Shown in pieces: positions 30,101 through 37,500 of a stretch of DNA of 64,000 nt (the stretch's first letter is position 1; each line of letters begins with the position of its first letter). The position numbers were made by a program, and so were the translations under genes. Under the pieces are notes generated by a model that saw only the letters and a list, made by a program, of their open reading frames with translations, made no database searches and had not been told where the DNA came from. This DNA is from Arenicola marina (lineage: Eukaryota > Annelida > Polychaeta > Arenicolidae). The stretch covers positions 11,749,771 to 11,813,770 of the forward strand of contig OZ025258.1 in the NCBI GenBank assembly GCA_964019135.1, read 5' to 3'.

Positions 30101-31512
30101 CAACAAAGTAAAAACAATCGTTGCAAAGAAAAAGGTGGGTCAATATGTGTTATGGGCTGAAGACTCAACAAAAAGCCACAGGGGCTCCATAGTCTACTCA
30201 ACGTAAAGATAGGGATCCATGTAAGCAATCAAGTGTAAGATAGGGACTCATGTAAGGAATCAAGGATGAAGATGAGGAGAGGGAGCTTTGTTATGAATCA
30301 AGGGTGAAGATAGAGTGTTTGGAGCTTGGTAAGAAATCAAGGGTGAAGATAGGAAACTTTGTAAGAAATCAAGGGTGAGGATAGGGGCTTTGTTATGAAT
30401 CAAGGGTGAGGATAGGGGCTTTGTTATGAATCAAGGGTGAAGATAGGGAGCTTTGTAATGAATTAAGGGTAAGGATAGAGAGCTTTATAGCTTTGTAAGG
30501 AATCAAGGGTTAGGATAGGGAGCTTCATAAGGAATCAGTGGTGAGGATATGGGCTTTGTTATGAATTAAGGATGAAGATAGGGAGTTTTGTAAGGAATCA
30601 AGGATCAAGATGAGGAGCTTTGTAAAGAATCAAGAGTGAAGATAGGGAGCTTTGTTATGAATCAAGGGTGTAGATAGGGAGTCATGTCAAATAAGGAATC
30701 AAGGGTGTAGATAGGGAGCCTTGTAAGGAAACAAGGGTGAGGATAGGGAGTCATGTAAGGAATTAGTCCAGCCACACTAGACTCTAGACTGTGTACCCAT
30801 GAAAACATTGGTGCACAACATATCCAAGTTGGGAGTGCACCACATTTAACATGTTCAACTAATAAGGAATTAAAGGTGAGGGTAAGGAGTTGCATTAGCA
30901 ATCAAGGTTAACAAGACAGAGTTATGTAAGAGATTAAGAGTAAGGATAGGGAGTCAATATTAGGGCCCTGAGCGGGGGGTAGCCATGTCGCGTGTCGATT
31001 TAAAAAAAAGGTCCATGTCGCATGTCGATTTTAAGAAAAGGTCCATGTCACGTGTCCATTTTACGAAAAGTTCCATATCACATGTTGCTATGTCTTATGT
31101 CACATGTCAATTCTAAGACAACCCCAATGTCGCGTTATCGATTTAAAAAATCGCTAGGCCCTAATATTACTAAACATCAGTGTTGATTGAACATGTAAAA
31201 GTATATATATGCATACAATTGAATAACGTTATGCTCATCATATACATTTAGTATCCTTTACATATGTATACCCATTTAGCAGTACATTGGTATGGTTATG
31301 AAGCTATGGTCAGGACATTTTAATCATGACAGTAAGCTGTCATTCTTACCTCCTCTGTGACTGATGTGGATGGCTTTGAACTTTAGTTTCTTCCTCTGGT
31401 GAAGTATCGTTGGATACCTCAGTAGCAGATAAGATGTCACTATGTAACCACCCACAACAGCAGCGAGAACAAGCATTGTCACCAGTAGAATGCTGTCACT
31501 TTCCATCCACAT
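128..31512 (-). CDS. GDPD1: GDPD1/GDPD3-type glycerophosphodiester phosphodiesterase, 5' five exons (3' end outside window)
   Basis: Coding exons in transcript order are 31350-31512, 30015-30057, 5947-6082, 4816-4861 and 128-249. All have GT-AG borders and phases close, giving 170 codons that match the N-terminal half of vertebrate GDPD1. Residues about 8-30 form one hydrophobic membrane segment, followed by YPTILHQRKK as in GDPD1. The catalytic-domain motifs are visible: HRGG (His52, Arg53), EN (61-62), ELD (Glu79, Asp81) and SHD (His94). Exon 5 carries IPLLKDVFQTFPNTPVNIDI. Vertebrate GDPD1 and GDPD3 are membrane lysophospholipase D enzymes that release lysophosphatidic acid or N-acylethanolamines; I infer the same reaction here. 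ATG 31512 is used; ATG 31506 is in frame. GDPD1 and GDPD3 cannot be separated from this half. The remaining barrel exons must lie left of base 1. Intron 2 is ~24 kb and hosts an antisense gene. Confidence 0.9.
594..772. repeat. ~42-bp tandem repeat with CCAAT-like boxes, about five copies
   Basis: Units read AAGCGTGATCCAATCACAGA then CGAACGTTG. Each carries CCAATCA within an imperfect palindrome (GTGATCCAATCAC). GDPD intron 4. Confidence 0.7.
1640..1835. repeat. 38-bp minisatellite with alternating unit types
   Basis: CAACAGAGGCTCGACCGG recurs every 38 bp (1643, 1681, 1719 and on). The following segment alternates between GCATTACGATGTA and AGATTAAGATATA, which makes a 76-bp higher-order repeat. 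Confidence 0.8.
2701..2980. repeat. 140-bp tandem duplication
   Basis: 2701-2840 and 2841-2980 are nearly identical (GCGATGCCTCCGAATAGACC ... CTACAAAATCAAGGT), with only a couple of differences, so the duplication is recent. Confidence 0.9.
3290..4050 (+). mobile_element. Non-LTR retrotransposon, 3' fragment (reverse transcriptase C-terminal region), decayed
   Basis: Three broken frames on the plus strand read the end of a LINE polyprotein: a segment with VNKFCYLGRTVTDNLSLDEE and LIYRACIVSSLLHGSEA (3300-3578), then LARANLPSILSLVKQRRLRW (3681-3750), then GELADGKRPTGRPKLRFKDV (3800-3860) up to HHDGLWFDKLHLKRQSRRPV. These are the thumb and C-terminal region seen in animal CR1/jockey/RTE-like endonuclease-reverse transcriptases. 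A stop at 3578 and frameshifts show it is dead. It sits in GDPD intron 4. No endonuclease or RT core is present, so the copy is strongly 5'-truncated. Confidence 0.85.
4537..4790. mobile_element. MITE-like element with GGGGCCGTATNCATAAT termini, ~254 bp
   Basis: The left end AGGGGCCGTATCCATAATC and right end CGATTATGAATACGGCCTCT are inverted repeats. The interior (AAATCTTCCACTTAGCG; TTAAGTCTAGTGG) is shared with the copy at 46775-46920. It lies about 25 bp from GDPD exon 4, in the intron on its donor side. Confidence 0.7.
5100..5946. repeat. ~20-bp minisatellite adjoining the GDPD exon 3 donor
   Basis: About 40 units of GCCACAGTTACTGGGCTACC (some shortened to 15 bp by loss of CACAG) run directly into the exon 3 donor (hexamer 5941-5946). 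On the gene strand each unit reads CCCAGTAACTGTGG, close to the true junction CCAG|GTATGTGTG. Confidence 0.9.
6545..6740. repeat. G-rich low-complexity tract (GGTGG/GGGGAG)
   Basis: Long G runs (6630-6650, 6708-6722) and GGTGG blocks occur on the plus strand. They could form G-quadruplexes. There are no coding features. Confidence 0.7.
6960..8640. repeat. 15-bp minisatellite, ~1.7 kb
   Basis: More than 100 copies of GAGGACAGAGGCGAG and variants (GAGCC, GAACC, GAGTC) occur in GDPD intron 2. The unit is a multiple of 3 and lacks stops, so long frames stay open on both strands (up to about 620 codons on the minus strand, a Ser/Leu/Arg/Cys/Pro repeat). I do not regard these as proteins. Confidence 0.92.
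8650..10870. other. GDPD intron 2 segment, no gene found
   Basis: Unique-looking sequence with the tRNA-like segment at 9036-9140, C/G runs near 9675 and 9910, and a short 32-bp repeat ×2.5 at 9945-10026 (TCCAAAATCCGCTCG). No exon supported. Confidence 0.5.
9036..9140 (-). repeat. tRNA-like sequence (SINE head)
   Basis: The minus strand reads A-box-like GACCAGTGGGTAGCGCG and, about 60 bp later, B-box-like GGTTCGCGCCCC. The long spacing and lack of a closed cloverleaf argue for a SINE head rather than a tRNA gene. GDPD intron 2. Confidence 0.5.
10874..11134 (+). mobile_element. tRNA-derived SINE, near full-length reference copy
   Basis: The 5' head carries a Pol III A box (CAGCTCAGTGGGTTAGAGC, about 10888-10906) and B box (GGTTCGAGCCC, about 10958). 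A conserved body follows (CCATGTCCTTCTTCGCAAAG; GTTACCCCCGGGGACATGGC) and the element ends in AAAGCGTCCTGAATATACAA. Six other copies in the window share the body. It is transcribed by RNA polymerase III and mobilised by a partner LINE in families of this type. Confidence 0.8.
11594..11690 (+). repeat. Dispersed ~95-bp repeat, copy 1
   Basis: Contains CTCCCCGCATACAATGGAAG and AATTCACGGTTATTTAGTAT. An inverted copy lies at 32841-32937. Origin unknown; probably part of a larger transposon family. Confidence 0.75.
11694..11834. repeat. ~42-bp minisatellite, 3.5 copies
   Basis: The unit is GAGAGGGTGGCGCCAGTTTT then CAGTGTAGCAGACGACATTT. It directly follows the dispersed repeat at 11594. Confidence 0.85.
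11895..11946. repeat. (GA)n / (GGCA)n microsatellite
   Basis: A GAGA tract is followed by GACAGGCAGGCAGACAGGCAGG. Confidence 0.8.
12119..12328 (+). mobile_element. tRNA-derived SINE copy, 5' truncated
   Basis: This has the same body and tail as the reference copy at 10874, starting at the TGGCCACCT segment after a C run. The A box is missing and the B box is altered (GGTTTGAGCCCC). It lies in GDPD intron 2. Confidence 0.8.
12475..12828. mobile_element. MITE-like element, ~350 bp, in GDPD intron 2
   Basis: Ends TTAAGGTTAGCTCACACCGT and, reverse-complemented at the right, TAAAGGCTAGCTCACACTGT form about 25-bp inverted repeats. The interior is rich in CCGG/CCCCGG palindromes. There is no coding frame. 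Confidence 0.65.
12830..15400. other. GDPD intron 2 segment, no gene found
   Basis: C-rich tracts at 13350-13400 and 13575-13640, and an A-rich ~25-bp repeat ×3 at 15105-15185 (TTTAAACTATAAAAAAA). No exon or RNA gene supported. Confidence 0.5.
15400..17560. repeat. Strongly C-rich (polypyrimidine) low-complexity region
   Basis: The plus strand is dominated by CCC/CCT/CAC blocks at 15440-15670, 15795-15830 and 16720-17560, giving Pro/Ser-rich frames that look spurious. CACTTCTCCACCTTGACCTT recurs at 15978 and 16375. 16139-16205 matches 29322-29386 (TTACATAGATG...), a dispersed repeat. Confidence 0.7.
17560..19958. other. Region upstream of the IQ gene, no further exon found
   Basis: A 33-bp direct repeat (ATTGGCTACCAATGTATTA) is at 17668-17725. 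The stretch 18430-19960 is GC-richer with several CG dinucleotides and could hold the promoter of the IQ gene, but no defined element is recognisable. Confidence 0.4.
19959..27484 (+). CDS. Small IQ-motif (calmodulin-binding type) protein, two exons, nested antisense in GDPD intron 2
   Basis: Exon 1 is 19959-20000 (14 codons, donor CAG|GTAAGT) and exon 2 is 27224-27484 (acceptor TTTTTCAG), phase 0, giving 100 residues and a TAA. An in-frame TAG at 19908 supports the ATG at 19959. The joined protein has four IQ-like motifs with Gln at residues 14, 37, 60 and 87: ILQKYTRTFVARQRF, RLQATVRGFLERR, TIQSRYRGY and VIQNEWRRW. The first motif is split by the intron and is completed only after splicing, and motifs 1-3 are spaced exactly 23 residues as in myosin necks. 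The protein is very basic and has no other domain. IQ motifs bind calmodulin or myosin light chains. It could be a stand-alone small protein or the fragment of a larger IQ gene; I do not recognise a specific orthologue. The 7.2-kb intron holds the 26-bp minisatellite. Confidence 0.68.
20985..22163. repeat. 26-bp minisatellite, ~45 copies
   Basis: The unit TAATGATATTGCAGTAAGAG followed by CAGGTT is highly homogeneous. The main variation is a binary C/A at the GCAG/GAAG position. It lies in GDPD intron 2 and in the intron of the nested IQ gene. Confidence 0.95.
22164..24482. other. GDPD intron 2 segment, no gene found
   Basis: Open frames of up to 125 codons (23262-23639) have no recognisable domain, and their surroundings lack convincing splice sites in frame. 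A fragment of the 56092 element terminus lies at 23903-23940. Confidence 0.5.
24483..24633. mobile_element. MITE of the TTAA family, right half (copy 4)
   Basis: Matches the right half of the copy at 58596 (ACGTTTGCCATATCACAGCC ... GCCACCTGGGCTTGGATTTG) and ends AGCTCGACAAGCAGCT|TTAA at 24634. The left half is missing. GDPD intron 2. Confidence 0.72.
24700..25045. repeat. 31-bp minisatellite plus degenerate ~15-bp repeat
   Basis: CCTTTCACTTGAGAAACCCT then CAGTTGACAGA occurs about four times (24728-24860), then decays into CATCAATTGATAGAC-like units to about 25040. Confidence 0.85.
25386..25636 (-). mobile_element. tRNA-derived SINE copy, near full length
   Basis: Reverse orientation copy: the tail (TTCAGGACGCTTTAACCA) is at the low end and the tRNA-like head with B box (GGCTCGAACCATCG on the plus strand) and A box (CCCACTGAGCTATCGGG) is at the high end. 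Two 34-bp repeats of the flank (GCAGAGAGACCGGCGTGGAG) follow at 25632-25696. Confidence 0.8.
25700..27223. other. GDPD intron 2 segment, no gene found
   Basis: A CACCCACC-rich tract is at 26130-26290. A frame at 26541-26786 shows no domain and is not supported. The polypyrimidine acceptor of the IQ gene exon 2 ends at 27223. Confidence 0.5.
27485..29389. other. GDPD intron 2 segment, AT-rich, no gene found
   Basis: Mostly AT-rich sequence with short AT microsatellites (28885-28915). The dispersed repeat shared with 16139 lies at 29322-29386. Confidence 0.5.
29390..29905 (+). mobile_element. Non-LTR retrotransposon, second 3' fragment, same family
   Basis: One open frame of about 168 codons matches the same LINE family as 3290-4050: FRCLRNILGLSWQDKVTNAE, LARASLPSILALVTQRRLRW, GRPKFRFKDVCQRDIKAFGI and HHDGLWFEKLYLKRQSRRPV. 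It continues further than the first copy into a zinc-finger-like tail with CDDCGKLCRSQIG and HKRKC, ending near 29900. Relative to the other copy it lacks a short stretch after RWLGNVH. The region is 5'-truncated and lies in GDPD intron 2, just downstream of a dispersed repeat (29322-29386). Confidence 0.85.
30180..30940. repeat. ~30-bp degenerate minisatellite in GDPD intron 1
   Basis: About 22 degenerate units of AGGAATCAAGGGTGAAGATA then GGGAGCTTTGTA. It lies upstream (5' on the gene strand) of exon 2, about 120 bp from its acceptor. Confidence 0.88.
30956..31168. mobile_element. Small MITE-like element, ~213 bp, in GDPD intron 1
   Basis: A perfect 12-bp terminal inverted repeat AATATTAGGGCC (30956-30967, 31157-31168). 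The interior contains four degenerate ~37-bp repeats of GGTCCATGTCGCATGTCGAT followed by an A-rich stretch. Confidence 0.6.
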
Positions 31513-31854
31513 CTGTCATTTCTGGAAGTAACCAAAGAAATTATAAGAAAAGTATTCTGTCAATCCTTTTGACTCAAATTGTAAACTGCTTTATAGACTT
31601 TTAGCCATCTGGCTTTTTCACTCTTAGTGTTGCATGAATCAGTCCTAGGAGACATGCAGATAGTACTAAATCACTATCCTAGGGGACAGATAGTGCTGAA
31701 TCACAGGTGCCTCAATCGTGGGTGGGTGGGGCGAGAGGGGGGCGCGTCACATATATGCCATATATTATATGACGTATGTATGAGCCGGCCCCCCCCTCCC
31801 ATCCCACCTACCCACGACTGGGGCCTCTGTAGCTGAATCTTTGTCCTAAGGGAC

Positions 31855-31912
31855 AGATAGTGCTGAATCACTCAGTTATTTGAATCTGAGTGATTCAGCA
31901 CTATTTCACTCT
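31855..31912. repeat. Hairpin in the GDPD/NAA25 intergenic region
   Basis: AGATAGTGCTGAATCACTCAG and CTGAGTGATTCAGCACTAT are inverted around a ~9-bp loop. The motif AGATAGTGCTGAATCAC also occurs at 31688, and a second inverted pair (GTGGGTGGGTGGGGC / CCCACCTACCCACGAC) lies between them. Confidence 0.65.
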
Positions 31913-32840
31913 CAGTTTTTTTTGCCTTCACTGAAAACTGATAATATTTAAACAACCAGGTCGCATCCAGCCATAGTGAGTTGGAGGAAGAGTGCGGATG
32001 GTATGTTAGTAATGGACCACCAGGCCAGGGGCTGCATGGTGGCCCAGGCTTTGATCTCTTGTTGTGTGGGGGGCGGGGAGGGGGGAGCGAGGTGGCCCCG
32101 GCCGGCGGCTCGCATAAAAGGGAGGGGCCGCAGGGTGACCGAGCCTGAGGCCACAGCCTGGGGCCAGTACTGGGCCCAGGCCAGGGTACATGACTTGGCA
32201 TTAATCTATATCCATTATGACTATGTCTATGGATATAGCTATGGATATAGCTACATGGAGCATGTCCCCCTACCCCCGCACATTTACTGTGCCTGTGGTT
32301 GTTATCACTTTCCAATGAAGACGTAAAAGCTGAGAGCAAAATAGCCTGATGGCGAAAAGTTACCCTGACTGCCGAGTTACAATGGCTTGTTTACCCATAC
32401 AAATCAACCTAATATCGCCCACACAAGAAGATTTAGCCGTTGGCCTTGTTTCGCGAGACTCCAAATAAAATGCGTGCCGTGGGATATACTGAGGATTGTA
32501 CAGTCACTACGGGATCTGATCGAGACCCCACGAGACAAGAATATTTATGCTCTACGTCAAAGCTATGGCATGATGACATAAATTAATATATCCGAATTAC
32601 GGCCGTACACCATATAGAGCAGGGTTCTGCAAAGATCTGCAAACGGGGTCCATTATCCAGTGTCAGAATTTGGATGTCAACATCGGATACCGATTTTCAA
32701 AAAGGGCAAACGGGCTTTTCAATTCAACGTGAATTGGGTATGAGGAAAATAATTCTTCACGAACTGGAAATGAGACAGGAATATTGATGTTCTACGTCGA
32801 CCGTCGTGATCAACGATTTTCATTAATCGTGAACTGAGAA

Positions 32841-32937
32841 TTTCAATACTAAATAACCGTGAATTGGGAAATCGCCAATTTACCTGCCCCTTCCATTGTA
32901 TGCGGGGAGTTCCCCATTTAATTAATTTGCTGTGACC
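32841..32937 (-). repeat. Dispersed ~95-bp repeat, inverted copy 2
   Basis: Reverse complement of 11594-11690 with about 10% differences. It lies in the GDPD/NAA25 intergenic region. Confidence 0.75.
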
Positions 32938-33344
32938 TGCCGGTGGGGGGGAGGGGGGACCTTTTTTTATTCACGAACGACGATTTTGTTGGCTTGCGTC
33001 CATACACCATGTATATCCAGAGAACGACGAATTGAGTGGAGGAGTGTGAAAGTGTGCTACACCGACCATAACTATTAATTAAGATCAGATCAACTGAAAT
33101 TCATACGGCTTACAGCCAAATATAATAAAGCGAATACTGAATGTCAAAAATTATGAGAAGCAACCGGATCCGATGGTTTAACAGGTCGTATACAAGAGAA
33201 AAAAAACTTGAAGCGTGACGTGGGCGACACATTTTATTACAAAACGAGAAACGACTTTACAATTCCACTTTACAGCGTACGTATATAGACTATATACACG
33301 TTGGGCAGTCGGTGAATGGTGGAACGATGGCTAACAATGAGATG

Positions 33345-33660
33345 TGGCGACACGTACAAATACCCAAGTGCCCATGATGTGTGTCAATCCGTGTCAAGGT
33401 CAAGCAAACAATTGCCACGTGTCAACTATGCATGTCAATATAGGTCAAGGTCAAACGAACAATGTACACGTGCCAACGATGCGTGTCAATATGGGTCAAG
33501 GTCAAACGAACACATGGGCATGTGTCGATATAGGTCAAGGTCAAACGAACAGGATGCCCACGTGCCAATGATGCGTGTCAATATGGGTCAAGGTCAAACG
33601 AACATACCCACGTGCCCATGATGATCATCAATATGGATCAAGGTCAAACAGATGCCCACG
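33345..33660. repeat. ~48-bp minisatellite, about six copies
   Basis: The unit is GCGTGTCAATATGGGTCAAG then GTCAAACGAACA and CACGTGCC. Each unit holds the half-site-like AAGGTCAA and usually a CACGTG. Confidence 0.85.
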
Positions 33661-34452
33661 TAACCTATGCCGTGTGTGACTGTGGGTAGGTGCCGGTTGT
33701 TTACATCGTCAACAGTGCAAAACTTACTCATATGCTGGTGCAACGCGGATAAATTGGTAATTAAAACAACAGTTGAATAACGGAGCGCAATTTGTGTGAA
33801 TTTAAACAGCGCCGAATTCGGCGGTTTGGGTTTGATTAAAGCGGGTTTAGAATGGAAACATACCATAATATATGGTCAGAGAACGAGTAAAAAAACAAAC
33901 CAATCACGTGCCAGAGCCGGGAGAGCGGTCGAACCGCAGAGAGACTTTTGACAATGATCTGGCATTCCCCAAGCGTGGGAAACAACATAGATAGAGACAG
34001 ACGATCCAGGACTGTAGTCTCATCTCCTTATCCCGAGAACCGACTGATCACGGCTGATACCAGCCAGAAAATGATATCATACATAGCCATAACATTTGAT
34101 CTTGGACTCGCGTCCAGTTTTCGGTTTCTTAAGAAGTATTTAGATCTAGCAATCAGAAAAAACTCTTCTTTGTTTAAACAATTAACCAGAATTGTTAAAT
34201 GTATGCAAAACAAGCATTCACACACCAGTGACGTAACATAAACGACGAGAGACCCCCAAACAACCAGCTCCACAGCGACGCATTATAAACCGTGCGCCGC
34301 TACCCATCCATATTGACCAAGCCAACCCAGACCCAAATCCCTACTGCTACAGCTAAAAGCACCACGGTAAATCACCGGCTGGCCGACCCTTGTATGTAGA
34401 CTGGCGTCCATATTCACAGTCTGCTATGGTCATAACGACGAGGGCTGGAGGC

Positions 34453-34491
<39 letters not shown>

Positions 34492-34543
34492 GGGCACACA
34501 GGGAGAGAGAGAGCGCTGATGCTCGACAAGCGGTATCATTTCC

Positions 34544-37500
34544 CTATAGCTTGAGCGACGCTAGATATGATTTCTTTATCTGCAGCAGCGCGGTTGTCTC
34601 CTTAGAGGCTAGCTGGTAGCTGTCCTCCACGCTCTTCCACATGCTGCTCACAGTCTCCGCCTCAATCTGAAAACACAAACAATGTTTAAAGTTACTTATC
34701 GAACTCTTTCCCGCCAACACTAAAGAGGTCCAAATACAAATAAGAATCAGTCCTTGAAGCGTCCCAAATTTCTTATATTCTATTTTCATATATTCCATGC
34801 ATGCCACACTGCCAAATGGAGTTTCTTAGCCTTGCCCGTGATATCAATTAACCACAGCTTTTTTAGACTTAGTGGCAACATTCTATCAGGTAAAAATACA
34901 AATAAGAATCAGTCCTTGAATCGTCCCAAATTTCTTATTCTATTTTCCTATATTCCATGCATGCCACACTGCCAAATGGAGTCTCTTAGCCTTGCCCGTG
35001 ATATCAATTAACAACAATTATTTTTTGACTTAGTGGCAACATTTTATCAGTGTTTCCGCTTCGCGAGGCTTTGTTATAAATAGCAGTGCCGCCATAGATA
35101 CGATTGCCATATCACGAGCGAAACGGCGAATTTTATTAGGTTTCTGTATTTATAGAGCTCGATGAAATTCGATCACTTCAGCGTATTCAATCAAGTGAGT
35201 CTTCATTGTTCGTTAAGATTCCCCGATTCATCAATTGTCCTGGTAAGATAACAATCCAGTGTACAATATCTCACATATTTAGACAACCCTAGACAAGGTG
35301 TCACAATATAATATGTATGTATTGCCACATGTATACATAATTACTTGGACATTAGTCATTTTGAAGTTTTCTCTAACCCCATTTCATTGTCGTGGAAGTT
35401 TTCGTGTTAGGCTCTCAGGTGGCCAGAGCGCTGAATGCCAGCGCGCTAACCCACTGAGCTATCAGGGCGGCCCCACGCGCCGTTAGGCTCTCAGGTGGCC
35501 AGAGCGCTGAATGCCAGCGCACTAACCCACTGAGCTATCGGGGCGGCCCCACGCTCCGTTAGGTTCTCACGTGGCCAGAGCGCTGAAGGCCAGCGCGCTA
35601 ACCCACTGAGCTATCGGGGCGGCCCCACGCGTCGTTAGGCTCTCAGGTGGCCAGAGCCCTGAATGCCAGCGCGCTAACCCACTGAGCTATCGGGCGCGGC
35701 CCCACGAGCCGTTAGGCTCTCAGGTGGCCAGAGCGCTAAATGCCAGCGCGCTAACCCACTGAGCTATTGAGCGCGGCCCCACCCACCGTTAGGCTCTCAG
35801 GTGGCCAGAGCGATAAATGCTAGCGCGCTAACCAACTGAGCTATCGGGGCGGCCCCACGCGCCGTTAGGCTCTCAGGTGGCCAGAGCGCTGAATGCCAGC
35901 GCGCTAACCCACTGAGCTATCGGGCGCGGCCCCACGTGTCGTTGGGAGCAGCCGTTACCTGGACAGTATGGAAGCAGTCGTCGAGTTGTAGCGCCGCCAA
36001 CTTGTCGGCCAGGGTGCCCTCTTGGGCCTCCTTCATAGTCGCACTCAGGCTGTCCATGCACCCCTCCAACCCGCACACCAGCGCCCGGAAGTTGCACAGC
36101 GACGGGGGCTGAAAGTCACGTGACGATATGACGATATTATCGTGTTGGAGCTGGTATATATATATATATTTGCACTGGAGTGGAGGTCGCGACAATCGAT
36201 GTAATACACCGATCCACACTCCGACACTAAGCCCCGCCGACGAGTGAGTCCTTTTTTCTTTTATTGGGAGAATGAAATTGACAATCATAGCTGGTGGCAG
36301 GTACAAGTGAGAAGTACTCATGTCTTAAACTGACAAGAAAGTGACCTGCTGCTTTGTTTGTCGGACTTGTTTGTCGGACATAACGCAGGTGGAAGACCTG
36401 TTTTCTTGGATAAAAGCAAGAATGACGTCAATGAATGATTGACAGTCTGGATAAGTCTATTGATATTGATGCTTTGCACGTTCCACAAAAGCCAGTGGAT
36501 AATGTACATGGAAAGTATATTTTATAATGCAACATAACTCACTGCATATCGGTTCTCGCACATTATAGTATCTACCGGTATTAACACACTAAGGATATCA
36601 AGACTACAACATGCGATTGGGTGTCCAAATAGTGTCTGAACAGGTTATCAAAGGAGACATTTCATGACAACCCTTTATAGATATATATATCACAATGAAC
36701 TGTACATATAATTATATGTATATTTCGACATAAGCACCGTCACTGTTAATAGATATAAATATATCACAATGTAATGCACATATAATGATGTGTACAATCA
36801 GCGATAAGCGCCGTCACTCACCAGCGTCAACACCGAGTCTTTCTTCTTCTTGTTCCGCTTCATCAACGCTTGTTTGATTGGTCGCAATAATTTATGGATA
36901 GCGCCCAATATTAATGTCAGGAACCCAAGAGTCTGGAACACAGAAAAAGCGACATCCGCTTTTGTTCACAGTTTTCTATATCAGGAACAGATGTTCCGTC
37001 CAACCCGAGGATATACCCCCTGACAATACAATGATTTATATGTGTGAGATTGTACAAGGAAAGATAGATGTTGTACAGCTACGCAAAATATAATTATCAT
37101 TGGCATGTCCAGGGTTCCCACACAAATTTGGTAGCGAAATTTAATGACTTATTTTGTCTCGATTTGTAGCATGTATACAAGGAATAAGTCACTCTTATGA
37201 TAAAGGTCATTTCCGAGTACAGGTGAAAACAACAGGTGTACGTAGCACATAAATCTACACATACATAAGTGTCCACAGGAAAACGAATGTTTTTGTATTA
37301 AGAAAGGGGGAGTATTGTTTGTGCGTACCATTTCCATTTGGGGTAAACACTATCATAACACATAACGTGACACTAAAGATATGCAAAAAAAAATTAAAAT
37401 AATGCAGCGTGAAACGGGGGCAGTAGGATAGAATTCCAAATTTCCACGATTTTTTTACCGCCCCCCACCTAAGGCACTTTCCAAGTTATATTAGAAAATA

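Larger units (their letters stand above)
31513..34543. other. Intergenic region between GDPD (5' end) and NAA25 (3' end)
   Basis: Tandem orientation of the two genes means this holds the GDPD promoter and NAA25 3' flank. I see hairpins (31640-31912), a copy of the 56112 transposon terminus (32511-32570), the 95-bp repeat copy and the 48-bp repeat. A GA microsatellite is at 34458-34512. No clear AATAAA for NAA25 close to its stop. Confidence 0.5.

Noticed and set aside
31872..32339. 155-codon minus-strand frame in the intergenic region
   Set aside because: It crosses a hairpin repeat and a GC-rich tract; Pro/Ser-rich with no domain, looks like chance.
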